Part shown: positions 1 to 7,937 of the stretch, in pieces
Layout: the number at the start of each line of letters is the position of its first letter
Numbering within the stretch: the first letter of the stretch is position 1
Source: Streptomyces sennicomposti
Lineage (GTDB): Bacteria > Actinomycetota > Actinomycetes > Streptomycetales > Streptomycetaceae
Reading direction: 5' to 3'
Length of the DNA stretch: 64,000 bases
NCBI RefSeq assembly: GCF_019890635.1
Contig: NZ_JAIOAB010000031.1
Location: 1-64,000, forward strand
The notes under the pieces: generated by a model
The model's database searches: none
What the model was told of the DNA's origin: nothing
Seen by the model: only the letters and a program-made list of their open reading frames with translations
Program-made: the position numbers and the translations under genes

Positions 1-32
1 TGGATCTCTGGACGCTCTTCCGGCTCGGACAT
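1..32 (-). CDS. pccB: acyl-CoA (propionyl-CoA) carboxylase beta subunit, N-terminus only
   Basis: Only the first ten codons are inside the window. Read on the minus strand from the ATG at 32 they give MSEPEERPEI, with a GGGAG-type ribosome site just upstream. This N-terminus and the divergent biotin ligase next door match what I remember of the Streptomyces pccB/biotin ligase pair. The carboxyltransferase subunit transfers CO2 from carboxybiotin to propionyl- or acetyl-CoA, and its partner subunit must be biotinylated by the neighbouring ligase. The identification rests on ten residues plus context, so it is provisional. Confidence 0.55.
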   Translation of the reverse strand, partial: MSEPEERPEI

Positions 33-129
33 CGGGATGCGGCTCCCTGCCTGCTCAAAAGGGGGGACGGTTACTCAGCCGTAGCGTAGTGGCGGCCCCA
101 CCGATCGGCAGTGCGGCATTTACCACACC

Positions 130-143
130 TAGGGTGGCTTGCA
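130..143 (+). promoter_or_regulatory. -10 box for leaderless birA transcript
   Basis: TAGGGT at 130-135 fits the TANNNT -10 pattern of actinomycete housekeeping promoters and ends 7 nt before the ATG at 143. There is no convincing ribosome site before that ATG, so the mRNA probably begins at or next to the start codon. Confidence 0.45.
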
Positions 144-1036
144 TGACGCCCCGCGATGCAGCAGACGACCATTCCGCGAACGACGGCAACTCCTCGGGGG
201 GAAGCCGCTGGTCCGACCTCGACCGCCCGCCCCTGAACGCCACGGCGCTGCGCCGCGCGCTGGTCCGCCCGGGCGGCCTGTGGTCCGGCCTGGAGGTGGT
301 GCAGAGCACCGGCTCCACCAACGCGGACCTGGTGGCCGCCGCCGAGTCCGGGAAGGCGGCCGAGGGCGCCGTGCTGGTCGCGGAGGCGCAGACCGCCGCG
401 CGCGGCCGCCTGGACCGGCGGTGGACCGCCCCGGCCCGCTCCGGCCTGTTCTTCTCGGTGCTGCTGCGGCCCGGCGACGTGCCGGTGGCCCGCTGGGGCT
501 GGCTGCCGCTGCTGACCGGCGTGGCGGTGGCCACCGGACTGGCCCGCTCCGCCGGTGTCGACACGGCGCTGAAGTGGCCGAACGATCTGCTGGTCACGGT
601 CGGCGGCGAGGAGCGCAAGGCCGGCGGCATCCTCGCCGAGCGGGCCGGGAACGACGGCGTCGTCATCGGCGTGGGCGTCAACGTCACCCTCCGCGCGGAC
701 GAGCTGCCCGTCCCGCAGGCCGGCTCGCTGGCCCTGGCGAACGCGGTGAGCACGGACCGCGACACGCTGCTGCGGGCGGTGCTGCGCGCGCTGGAGGACT
801 GGTACGGCCGCTGGCGCACCGCCGGGGGCGACCCGTCCGCCGCCGGCCTTCAGGAGGCGTACGCGGCGGGCTGCGCCACCCTGGGCCGCCGGGTGCGCGC
901 GGAACTGCCGGGCGACCGGTCGCTGATCGGCGAGGCGGTGGCGGTGGACGGCGACGGCCGCCTGGTCCTCGCCACGCAGGACGGCGTGCAGGAGCCGGTG
1001 GGAGCGGGCGACATCGTGCACCTGCGCCCGGCGTGA
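143..1036 (+). CDS. birA: biotin--[acetyl-CoA-carboxylase] ligase
   Basis: Activates biotin with ATP and attaches it to the carboxyl-carrier lysine of acyl-CoA carboxylases. The protein is 297 aa. The family motifs are in order: STGSTN near residues 55-60, the biotinyl-5'-AMP loop AARGRLDRRW near 85-94, and LKWPNDLLV near 143-151 with the conserved Lys, followed by KAGGIL. The C-terminal small domain ends the protein. There is no N-terminal DNA-binding helix-turn-helix, so it is a monofunctional ligase rather than a BirA repressor. The ATG at 143 is preferred to one at 89 because a -10 box sits between them. It is divergent from the carboxylase gene whose product needs biotin-dependent activity. 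Confidence 0.93.
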   Translation: MTPRDAADDHSANDGNSSGGSRWSDLDRPPLNATALRRALVRPGGLWSGLEVVQSTGSTNADLVAAAESGKAAEGAVLVAEAQTAARGRLDRRWTAPARSGLFFSVLLRPGDVPVARWGWLPLLTGVAVATGLARSAGVDTALKWPNDLLVTVGGEERKAGGILAERAGNDGVVIGVGVNVTLRADELPVPQAGSLALANAVSTDRDTLLRAVLRALEDWYGRWRTAGGDPSAAGLQEAYAAGCATLGRRVRAELPGDRSLIGEAVAVDGDGRLVLATQDGVQEPVGAGDIVHLRPA

Positions 1037-1183
1037 CGGGCCGCGCCCGGTGAGGGCCCGGACCCGAGAAGACGCCGGTCAGGTCACCCCTCGGCCCAAC
1101 CTGACGGAGTGAGCTGGCGCACACCTGCCGTAGAGTTGAGGCCGGTCGGTACCTGACCGTGGCAGATGGGAAGGGCAGCAGGC

Positions 1184-2323
1184 GTGACCGTCGACGACAC
1201 GGGCTCCGGCGCGGACGACGCGGACGACGCGGACGGCCGGGTGGACCCGGAGGCCGCCGACTCCGGCGAAGACCCGCTGGCGCTGCGACTCGAACAGCTG
1301 ATCCTCGGCGCCGAGCGTCGCTACACCCCTTTCCAGGCGGCCCGCAGCGCCGGCGTCTCCATGGAGCTGGCGTCCCGCTTCTGGCGGGCCATGGGCTTCG
1401 CCGACATAGGGCAGGCCAAGGCGCTGACCGAGGCCGACGTGCTGGCCCTGCGGCGGCTGGCCGGTCTGGTCGAGGCGGGGCTGCTCAGCGAGGCCATGGC
1501 GGTGCAGGTGGCGCGCTCCACCGGGCAGACCACCGCCCGGCTGGCCGAGTGGCAGATCGACTCCTTCCTGGAGGGCCTGACCGAGCCGCCCGAGCCGGGC
1601 ATGACGCGCACCGAGGTGACGTACCCGATCGTCGAGCTGCTGCTGCCCGAGCTGGAGGAGTTCCTGGTCTACGTCTGGCGCCGCCAGCTCGCCGCGTCCG
1701 CCGGGCGGGTCGTGCAGGCGGCGGACGACGAGGAGATGGTGGACCGGCGGCTCGCGGTGGCCTTCGCGGACCTGGTCGGCTTCACCCGGCTGACCCGCCG
1801 GATGGAGGAGGAGGAACTCGGCGAGCTGGTCGAGGCCTTCGAGACGACCTCCGCCGACCTGGTGGCCGCGCGCGGCGGCCGCCTGATCAAGACCCTCGGC
1901 GACGAGGTGCTCTACGCGGCGGACGACGCCGGTACGGCGGCGGACATCGCGCTGCGCCTGGTGGAGACCCTGGGCAACGACGAGACGATGCCCGAACTGC
2001 GGGTCGGCATGGCGTTCGGCACGGTCACCACCCGAATGGGCGATGTCTTCGGTACGACCGTCAACCTCGCCTCCCGCCTCACCTCCATAGCCCCGCGCGA
2101 CGCGGTGCTGGTGGACAGCGCGTTCGCCGAGGAACTGATCCGCACGGGTGACGCCCCCGCGTCCGAGGCGGAGGCGGCCGAGGCCGCCGCGGCGGCGGAG
2201 AAGGAGGGCGAGGAGCCCCCGGTGTACCGCTTCGCCCTGCAACCGACCTGGCAGCGCCCGGTCCGAGGCCTGGGCGTGGTCGAACCCTGGCTGCTCACCA
2301 GGCGCGAGGGCGCGGCGCCGTGA
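1184..2323 (+). CDS. cya: class III adenylate/guanylate cyclase
   Basis: Makes cAMP from ATP, a signal for germination and development in Streptomyces. The protein is 379 aa. Residues 1-160 are an acidic tail and a helical regulatory region. A class III catalytic domain starts near residue 185 with FADLVGFTRL, giving the first metal-binding Asp, and continues through IKTLGDEVLYA with the second Asp and on to the C-terminal lobe. No membrane segment is visible, so it should be cytosolic. GTG at 1184 follows AAGGG at a proper distance and is preferred to the ATG at 1166. TAGAGT at 1131-1136 may be its -10 box. The last 30 residues before PVYRF are Ala/Glu rich. Confidence 0.93.
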   Translation: MTVDDTGSGADDADDADGRVDPEAADSGEDPLALRLEQLILGAERRYTPFQAARSAGVSMELASRFWRAMGFADIGQAKALTEADVLALRRLAGLVEAGLLSEAMAVQVARSTGQTTARLAEWQIDSFLEGLTEPPEPGMTRTEVTYPIVELLLPELEEFLVYVWRRQLAASAGRVVQAADDEEMVDRRLAVAFADLVGFTRLTRRMEEEELGELVEAFETTSADLVAARGGRLIKTLGDEVLYAADDAGTAADIALRLVETLGNDETMPELRVGMAFGTVTTRMGDVFGTTVNLASRLTSIAPRDAVLVDSAFAEELIRTGDAPASEAEAAEAAAAAEKEGEEPPVYRFALQPTWQRPVRGLGVVEPWLLTRREGAAP

Positions 2324-2356
2324 CCACCGTGGGGCCCGGCGCCCCCCGCCCCGCCC

Positions 2357-3046
2357 TCACCGCACCCCGATACACAGTCCGATGATCGGAACGCACAGGC
2401 CGCCGCCCCCGGCGGACGGGGTGGGCGCCGGACTCTCCGGAGCGGCCGGCCCGCTCCGGCTGGGTGCCGGGGTCGGGGTCGGCCGCGGCTCCGACCCGCC
2501 ACTGGCGGACGGCTGAGGCGCGGGCGCACCGCCCGAGGGAGCCGCCGACCCCGGCCCGCCCGCACCGTCCGCGGCCCCGTCACCCGGACCGTACGACGAC
2601 GGGACAGGCGCCGCGGAGCCCGGCCCACGGGAACCACGGGGCCCGGCCGCCACGGAGGCCGCCCCGGCGCTCCCCATGGGCCCGGCCGCCGAAGCCGCAC
2701 CGGACCCACCGGCCCACGTACGGCCACGCGCCCCCTGCCCCGCACCACTCCCCGCACTCCCGCCCGCACCACCACGCGCGCCCGGCGACGCCCCTGCACC
2801 TCCGGCACCACTGGCCTCCGGCGCGGCATGCCGCACGGGAGGGGACTCCGCCTCGGCGGTCCCCAACCCCCCGCCCGCGTACTCGGGGGCCAGCCGTACG
2901 AGACCGAGCGCACCGGCGGCCAGGGCGAGACCGCCGGCGGCGAGCAGCGCCTTGCGCCGCCGGGACCGACGGTGCCGGCCGCGCGCCCGTACGCCGATGA
3001 CGCCTATGTGGGCCTGACCGTCCCGAACCGTACTGGTGTCCGTCAT
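2357..3046 (-). CDS. membrane-anchored Gly/Ala/Ser/Pro-rich hypothetical protein
   Basis: 229 aa of unknown function. A short charged start containing RGRHRRSRRRK is followed by one hydrophobic helix (about residues 34-50, ALLAAGGLALAAGALGLV). The remainder is a long low-complexity region of Gly, Ala, Ser and Pro ending in LCVPIIGLCIGVR with two Cys. The topology suggests an N-terminal anchor with an extracytoplasmic flexible stalk. It is convergent with the cyclase gene and divergent from the hydratase gene. Composition alone could mislead gene calling, but the basic-then-hydrophobic start and the position support a real gene. Confidence 0.7.
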   Translation of the reverse strand: MTDTSTVRDGQAHIGVIGVRARGRHRRSRRRKALLAAGGLALAAGALGLVRLAPEYAGGGLGTAEAESPPVRHAAPEASGAGGAGASPGARGGAGGSAGSGAGQGARGRTWAGGSGAASAAGPMGSAGAASVAAGPRGSRGPGSAAPVPSSYGPGDGAADGAGGPGSAAPSGGAPAPQPSASGGSEPRPTPTPAPSRSGPAAPESPAPTPSAGGGGLCVPIIGLCIGVR

Positions 3047-3233
3047 AACCGCCCTCCCGACGCGCTCGCGCCCCCGTTGCGCCCCGGCACGTTATGCGCC
3101 GAACCGCGGGTTACGCGGAAGTCGGACGAAATGTCACTCGAACGGGGTGCCGGACCTCGACAAGGGGAGCGCGCAGGGGTGACCGCTCTTCCCCCGCACG
3201 GGCGAGGCCTGCGATGATCGGACCAGCAGTCTT

Positions 3234-3249
3234 GTTAACACGCGTTAAC
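3234..3249. promoter_or_regulatory. GTTAAC-N4-GTTAAC inverted repeat before the hydratase gene
   Basis: Two copies of the self-complementary hexamer GTTAAC (3234-3239 and 3244-3249) are separated by ACGC, 12 bp before the hydratase start. AT-rich palindromes stand out in this GC background and the position suits a repressor operator. The regulator is unknown. Confidence 0.5.
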
Positions 3250-3261
3250 CGGGAGGGTGTC

Positions 3262-4056
3262 ATGAGCGAGGAGCGGTTCGGCGAGTTCGTACTGGTCCGG
3301 CGGCACGGATACGTCGCGGAACTCGTACTGGACCGGCCGAAGGCCATGAACGCCGTGTCGACCGACATGGCCCGGTCGATCGCCGGGGCGTGCGCGGCCC
3401 TCGCCGCCGACCGGGACGCGCGCGTGGTCGTCCTGACCTCGTCGCACGAACGGGCGTTCTGCGTCGGCGCGGACCTCAAGGAACGCAACTCCTTCACGGA
3501 CGCCGACCTGATGAGGCAGCGCCCGGTCGCGCGCGGGGCGTACACCGGCGTACTGGAGCTGCCGATGCCGACGATCGCCGCGGTGCACGGCTTCGCGCTG
3601 GGCGGCGGCTTCGAGCTGGCGCTGTCCTGCGATGTGATCGTGGCCGACAGGACGGCGCTGGTGGGCCTGCCGGAGGTGTCCGTGGGGGTCATCCCGGGCG
3701 GCGGCGGCACCCAGCTGCTGCCGAGGCGGGTGGGCGCGGCACGGGCGGCCGAGCTGATCTTCACGGCCCGCCGCGTGGAGGCGGCCGAGGCCCGCGAGCT
3801 GGGCTTGGTGGACCAGCTGGTGGACGAGGGCCAGGACCGTACGGAGGCCCTGGCCCTCGCCGCCCGCATGGCGGCGAACTCCCCGATCGGCCTACGCGCC
3901 GCCAAGCGCTCCCTGCGCCTCGGCCAGGGCCTGGACCTGCGCGCCGCACTGGACGTGGAGGACGCGGCCTGGCGCACCACGGCCTTCTCGGCGGACCGCG
4001 CGGAGGGGGTAGCGGCCTTCAACGAGAAGCGCACCCCGAACTGGCCGGGCGAGTAA
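3262..4056 (+). CDS. enoyl-CoA hydratase/isomerase family protein
   Basis: A 264-aa crotonase-fold enzyme, expected to hydrate 2-enoyl-CoA in fatty acid or branched-chain acid breakdown. The oxyanion-hole segments are visible: AFCVGADLKER near residues 68-78 and FALGGGFELALSCD near 112-125. The catalytic Glu region follows in LPEVSVGVIPGGGGTQLLPR. The C-terminus AAFNEKRTPNW is typical of the family. ATG 3262 is preceded by GGGAGGGTG and is chosen over a longer in-frame extension. The upstream GTTAAC palindrome suggests local repression. The exact substrate cannot be told from sequence. Confidence 0.9.
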   Translation: MSEERFGEFVLVRRHGYVAELVLDRPKAMNAVSTDMARSIAGACAALAADRDARVVVLTSSHERAFCVGADLKERNSFTDADLMRQRPVARGAYTGVLELPMPTIAAVHGFALGGGFELALSCDVIVADRTALVGLPEVSVGVIPGGGGTQLLPRRVGAARAAELIFTARRVEAAEARELGLVDQLVDEGQDRTEALALAARMAANSPIGLRAAKRSLRLGQGLDLRAALDVEDAAWRTTAFSADRAEGVAAFNEKRTPNWPGE

Positions 4057-4198
4057 GCCCCACACACCCCGGCCCGACCCACGGCCCGCCCACCCCCGCG
4101 CACCCTGCCCCCACCAGGCCGCACCCGCCTTACAACGAAAGCGGGCCACCGCCCTCGCGCCTCGGCCCCCACCGGGCCGCAGCCGCCGTACGGCGGAA

Positions 4199-4314
4199 GG
4201 GGCCGTGGTGGTACGTCCATATGCCCGCCGCGTACTGCGGTCCCTCCTCCGTCAACGAGTCAACCTCCGGGCCGTATGTCCGTGGGCGGCGGGCTGGACG
4301 TACCACCACGGCCC
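4199..4314. repeat. large inverted repeat (20-bp perfect arms)
   Basis: The left arm 4199-4218 and right arm 4295-4314 are exact reverse complements over 20 bp (right arm reads GGACGTACCACCACGGCCCC). A further 8-bp pairing (GCCCGCCG against CGGCGGGC) lies just inside. About 76 bp separate the main arms. It could form a long hairpin in RNA or be a small non-autonomous repeat element. No transposase is near. Confidence 0.75.
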
Positions 4315-4441
4315 CGACCCACCACGCACCCCAAGCGCCCCGGCCCACCACTCACCCAGGGCGCCCCGACCCACAGCGCACCCCACGCCCACCGGGACCC
4401 ACGCTCAGCCCTTTCGAGTCCCCGTTCGGAGAAAACATCCC

Positions 4442-4447
4442 TAGCCT
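4442..4447 (+). promoter_or_regulatory. -10 box for GGDEF gene
   Basis: TAGCCT ends 6 nt before the ATG at 4454 and no ribosome site intervenes, which is consistent with a leaderless transcript. Confidence 0.45.
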
Positions 4448-4453
4448 GGGGTG

Positions 4454-5602
4454 ATGGGTGAGAACAGACGGCTGGCCGCCGTCGTGGCGTTGGCGCAGGG
4501 AATGGCCGCGGCGCACACTCCACGCGAGTCGTGGCGCGCGGCGGCACTGGGAGCGTGCCGCGCGCTGGAGGGCAGCTTCGCCGCCCTCTCCGTATGGGAA
4601 CGCGACCGAAGCCGCCTGCGCGTCCTGGTGAACGTGGGCGACCGCGCCCCCGAGGAGGAGGAGTTCCCGGAGGACGAGACGTACCCCGTGCACCAGTTCC
4701 CGGAGATCACGGAGTTCCTGCACGAGCGCTGGGCCTCGGGCGGCGAGCCCGACGCCTGGGTGGAGACCGCAGAGGGCCCCGCCGCCGGCCGGCCCGGCTA
4801 CTGCCACCAGCGGGTAGCCGCCCTGCGCCGCAGGGGCCGCGGCTGCTGCGTGGTCGCCCCGATCGTGCTGCACGGCCGCGCCTGGGGCGAGCTGTACGTC
4901 GCCCGCAAGACCGGCGCCCCGCTCCTGGACCGCGCGGACGCGGACTTCGCGACGGTCCTCGCGGCGGTCGTGGCGGCCGGTCTCGCGCAGACGGAACGGC
5001 TGGAGGAGGCCCGCAGGCTGGCGTTCACGGACTCGCTCACGGGCCTGGCCAACCGCCGGGCCGTGGACGTCCGCCTGGACGAGGCCATCGAACGGCACCG
5101 CACCGAGGGGGTGGTGGTCAGCCTCGTCGTCTGCGACCTCAACGGCCTCAAGCGGGTCAACGACACCCTCGGCCACGCGGTCGGCGACCGCCTCCTGGAG
5201 CGCTTCGGGTCGGTGCTGTCGCTGTGCGGGGCGATGGTGCCGGGGGCCCTTGCGGCACGCCTGGGCGGCGACGAGTTCTGCCTGCTGGCGGTGGGCCCGT
5301 CGGCCGACGAGGTGGTGAAGGCGGCCGAGGAACTGTGCGGGCGCGCGGCGGAACTGGAGCTGGGGGAGGGGGTGGCGTGCGGCGTGGCGTCGACGGAGGA
5401 CGACGTCGGCACGGTGGCGTCGGCCCGTCGGCTGTTCCGGCTGGCGGACGCGGCGCAGTACCGCGCGAAGGCGCTGCGCGCGGACCGTCCGGTGGTCGCG
5501 GGCAGGGAGGGCCCCGACGACCCGGTGGTCCGCCTGGCGGACGAACCGTCCCCGCCGAAACCCCCGGCGGAACGCCGCCGCTTCCGCGGCCGCCGACTCT
5601 GA
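4454..5602 (+). CDS. GAF-GGDEF diguanylate cyclase
   Basis: Predicted to make cyclic di-GMP from two GTP, the second messenger that holds Streptomyces in vegetative growth through BldD. The protein is 382 aa. A GAF-like sensory domain spans roughly residues 10-180. DSLTGLANRR near 194 opens the GGDEF domain, and an intact GGDEF signature lies near residue 272. No RxxD inhibitory site is visible five residues before the signature, so product inhibition may be absent. No membrane segments are seen. The likely orthologue is the S. coelicolor protein called CdgE (memory, not checked). A GTG directly precedes the ATG; the ATG is chosen because of the -10 box spacing. Confidence 0.92.
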   Translation: MGENRRLAAVVALAQGMAAAHTPRESWRAAALGACRALEGSFAALSVWERDRSRLRVLVNVGDRAPEEEEFPEDETYPVHQFPEITEFLHERWASGGEPDAWVETAEGPAAGRPGYCHQRVAALRRRGRGCCVVAPIVLHGRAWGELYVARKTGAPLLDRADADFATVLAAVVAAGLAQTERLEEARRLAFTDSLTGLANRRAVDVRLDEAIERHRTEGVVVSLVVCDLNGLKRVNDTLGHAVGDRLLERFGSVLSLCGAMVPGALAARLGGDEFCLLAVGPSADEVVKAAEELCGRAAELELGEGVACGVASTEDDVGTVASARRLFRLADAAQYRAKALRADRPVVAGREGPDDPVVRLADEPSPPKPPAERRRFRGRRL

Positions 5603-5745
5603 GCGAGCCCCAACCCGCACGCACCCCCAACCCGCACGCACCCCCACCCCGAAGGCCACCCCCCGCCCCCACCCCCAAAGCTGGCCCCACCCCCAAGTAA
5701 GGGTCACCCGCCTCCCCCACTAGTGACATCCCCGCATTCAATGCG

Positions 5746-5751
5746 TACGCT
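5746..5751 (+). promoter_or_regulatory. -10 box for hutH
   Basis: TACGCT ends 7 nt before the ATG at 5759 with no ribosome site between, the same leaderless layout as birA and metB. Confidence 0.45.
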
Positions 5752-5758
5752 CCTGAAT

Positions 5759-7303
5759 ATGGATATGCACACTGTGGTGGTGGGGACGACCGGCGTCACC
5801 GCGTCGGACGTCCTCGCCGTGGCCCGCGCCGGCGCCCGGGTCGAGCTCTCCGAGGACGCGCTGGCCGCCCTCGCCGCGGCCCGGGAGATCGTGGACGCCC
5901 TGGCGGCCAAGCCGGAACCCGTCTACGGCGTCAGCACCGGCTTCGGCGCCCTGGCGACCCGGCACATCAGCCCGGAACTCCGAGCCCAGCTACAGCGCAA
6001 CATCGTCCGCTCGCACGCGGCCGGCATGGGCCCGAGGGTCGAGCGCGAAGTCGTACGCGCCCTGATGTTCCTGCGCCTGAAGACCGTCTGCTCCGGACAC
6101 ACGGGCGTGCGCCCCGAGGTCGCGCAGACGATGGCGGACGTCCTCAACGCGGGCATCACCCCGGTCGTCCACGAGTACGGCTCCCTCGGCTGCTCCGGCG
6201 ACCTGGCCCCGCTCTCGCACTGCGCCCTCACCCTGATGGGCGAAGGCGACGCGGAGGGCCCCGACGGCACGGTGCGCCCGGCCGGCGAACTCCTCGCCGA
6301 GCACGGCATCCAGCCCGTCGAGCTGCGCGAGAAGGAGGGCCTGGCCCTCCTCAACGGCACGGACGGCATGCTCGGCATGCTGATCATGGCCCTCGCCGAC
6401 CTCGACACCCTCTACAAGTCGGCCGACATCACCGCCGCCCTCTCGCTGGAGGCGCTGCTCGGCACGGACAAGGTCCTCGCCCCCGAGCTGCACGCCATCC
6501 GCCCGCACCCGGGCCAGGGCGCCTCCGCCGCCAACATGCTGGCCGTCCTCAAGGGCTCGGAACTCACCGGCCACCACCAGGACGACGCCCCCCGAGTACA
6601 GGACGCGTACTCGGTGCGCTGCGCCCCGCAGGTCGCCGGCGCCGGCCGGGACACCCTCGCGCACGCGCGCCTCGTCGCCGAGCGCGAACTCGCCTCCGCC
6701 GTCGACAACCCGGTCGTCCTGCCCGACGGCCGCGTGGAGTCGAACGGCAACTTCCACGGCGCCCCGGTCGCCTACGTCCTGGACTTCCTCGCGATCGCCG
6801 CCGCCGACCTCGGCTCGATCGCCGAGCGCCGTACCGACCGGCTGCTCGACAAGAACCGCAGCCACGGCCTGCCGCCGTTCCTCGCGGACGACGCCGGCGT
6901 CGACTCGGGCCTGATGATCGCCCAGTACACGCAGGCCGCGCTGGTCAGCGAGATGAAGCGGCTGGCCGTACCGGCGTCCGCTGACTCGATCCCGTCCTCC
7001 GCGATGCAGGAGGACCACGTCTCGATGGGCTGGTCGGCGGCGCGCAAGCTGCGTACGGCGGTCGGCAACCTGACCCGGATCATCGCGATCGAGCTGTACG
7101 CGGCGGCCCGCGCGGTGGAGCTGCGGGAGGGGCTGACCCCGGCGCCCGCGACCCGGGCGGTCATCGAGGCCGCACGGGCGGCGGGCGTGGGCGGCCCCGG
7201 TCCGGACCGCTTCCTCGCCCCCGACCTGGCCGCCGCCGACGCCTTCGTGCGCGACGGCGGACTGCTGGCGGCGGCGGAGACGGTCACGGGCCCGCTGCAG
7301 TGA
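5759..7303 (+). CDS. hutH: histidine ammonia-lyase
   Basis: Removes ammonia from L-histidine to give urocanate, the first step of histidine use. The 514 aa match the family length. The MIO electrophile is formed from the triad in GSLGCSGDLAPL. Here the first residue is Cys145 instead of the usual Ala, a variant I recall in other Streptomyces enzymes. Downstream family blocks NGTDGML, GHHQDDAPRVQDAYS, DNPV, SNGNFHG and QEDHVSMGWSAARK are intact. The start MDMHTVVVG is chosen from the -10 spacing and resembles the S. griseus protein as I remember it. It is followed by a strong terminator. Confidence 0.96.
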   Translation: MDMHTVVVGTTGVTASDVLAVARAGARVELSEDALAALAAAREIVDALAAKPEPVYGVSTGFGALATRHISPELRAQLQRNIVRSHAAGMGPRVEREVVRALMFLRLKTVCSGHTGVRPEVAQTMADVLNAGITPVVHEYGSLGCSGDLAPLSHCALTLMGEGDAEGPDGTVRPAGELLAEHGIQPVELREKEGLALLNGTDGMLGMLIMALADLDTLYKSADITAALSLEALLGTDKVLAPELHAIRPHPGQGASAANMLAVLKGSELTGHHQDDAPRVQDAYSVRCAPQVAGAGRDTLAHARLVAERELASAVDNPVVLPDGRVESNGNFHGAPVAYVLDFLAIAAADLGSIAERRTDRLLDKNRSHGLPPFLADDAGVDSGLMIAQYTQAALVSEMKRLAVPASADSIPSSAMQEDHVSMGWSAARKLRTAVGNLTRIIAIELYAAARAVELREGLTPAPATRAVIEAARAAGVGGPGPDRFLAPDLAAADAFVRDGGLLAAAETVTGPLQ

Positions 7304-7345
7304 GCGATCCTCTTCGGTGAGCCATCCCCTGCGGTGAACCAGGGA

Positions 7346-7375
7346 GGCCCCGCCGCGACGACACGCGGCGGGGCC
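7346..7375 (+). terminator. hutH terminator
   Basis: Perfect 12-bp stem: GGCCCCGCCGCG (7346-7357) pairs with CGCGGCGGGGCC (7364-7375) around the loop ACGACA. It lies 43 nt after the hutH stop. No U-run follows, which is normal for actinomycete terminators. Confidence 0.75.
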
Positions 7376-7431
7376 GTCACCTGCGCGGTCGGAAAGCCAA
7401 CTGGCGGCAGAACGAGCCGGGTTCGGAGCCA

Positions 7432-7516
7432 GAGCCCGAGCCGGTTCAGAGCCCGAGCCGGTTCAGAGCGTGAGCCGGTTCACAGCCCGAGCTTGTTCAG
7501 AGCCCGAGCCGCTCCC
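7432..7516. repeat. five 17-bp tandem repeats at the 3' end of the sortase substrate gene
   Basis: Units of GAGCCCGAGCCGGTTCA, with small changes in units 3-5, start at 7432, 7449, 7466, 7483 and 7500. The last unit lies inside the 3' end of the minus-strand gene and supplies its RLGL-stop. Because 17 is not a multiple of three, each unit puts a similar tail plus stop in a different frame. Confidence 0.85.
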
Positions 7517-7937
7517 GCCGCACCGAATACACCACGAACCCGGCGCCCAGGGCGAGGAAGACCGTACCGCCGACGACGTACGGGGTGGTGTCGATGCTTC
7601 CGGTGTCGGCGAGCAGAGTGCCCTCCTCGGAACCGGCCTGCTCCGAACCACCCGCACTCTCGGCGCTGTTCGCGCCGTCCGCGCCGTCCGTCTCGGTGTC
7701 CGCGGCGGCGGCCCGGAACCCGGCGGCGTGCGCCCCGTCCGAGCCGGACGAGGACAGGGTCAGCCCCTCGCCCCGACCGCCCCCCGCGTCCCGCGCCGCC
7801 GAGGCGACGGTGGCCGCCCCGGCCGCCGTTCTCGCCGGCGCCTCTCCGGTCGCGCTCGCGGAGGGGACGAACCACAGGGCGCCCAGCAGGGTCCCCGCGG
7901 CGGTGGCGGTCAGCAACGTACGGCGAGCGGATGACAC
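7497..7937 (-). CDS. small LAXTG-type sortase-anchored surface protein
   Basis: 146 aa. An N-terminal signal peptide (RRTLLTATAAGTLLGALWFVPSASA) leads to a low-complexity Ala/Gly/Ser/Asp region. The protein ends with the pentapeptide LADTG, a hydrophobic helix (YVVGGTVFLALGAGFVVYSV) and a short basic tail RRERLGL. That is a cell-wall sorting signal of the LAXTG type used by class E sortases in Streptomyces. The mature protein should be attached to peptidoglycan. GTG 7937 follows an AAGGGG site. No catalytic domain is visible. The 3' end runs into a 17-bp repeat array, so the C-terminal residues may vary between strains. Confidence 0.85.
   Translation of the reverse strand: MSSARRTLLTATAAGTLLGALWFVPSASATGEAPARTAAGAATVASAARDAGGGRGEGLTLSSSGSDGAHAAGFRAAAADTETDGADGANSAESAGGSEQAGSEEGTLLADTGSIDTTPYVVGGTVFLALGAGFVVYSVRRERLGL

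Larger units (their letters stand above)
4057..4453. other. 397-bp intergenic region with a long foldback
   Basis: No credible gene. The stretch is C-rich and repetitive. It contains a 20-bp perfect inverted repeat (listed separately) and, inside it, the direct repeat GTCAAC at 4251-4256 and 4259-4264 flanked by CCTCC on both sides. The -10 box of the downstream GGDEF gene lies at its right end. Confidence 0.6.

Noticed and set aside
1079..2242. Long minus-strand open frame opposite the adenylate cyclase gene
   Set aside because: It mirrors the cyclase gene, has Arg/Gly/His-rich composition typical of antisense frames in high-GC DNA, and shows no protein motif.
4130..4351. Small gene inside the foldback region
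   Set aside because: The apparent protein is just the two repeat arms translated. No start signal or conservation pattern was seen.
7432..7516. CRISPR array
   Set aside because: Repeats are short (17 bp) and directly adjacent, with no unique spacers and no cas genes.
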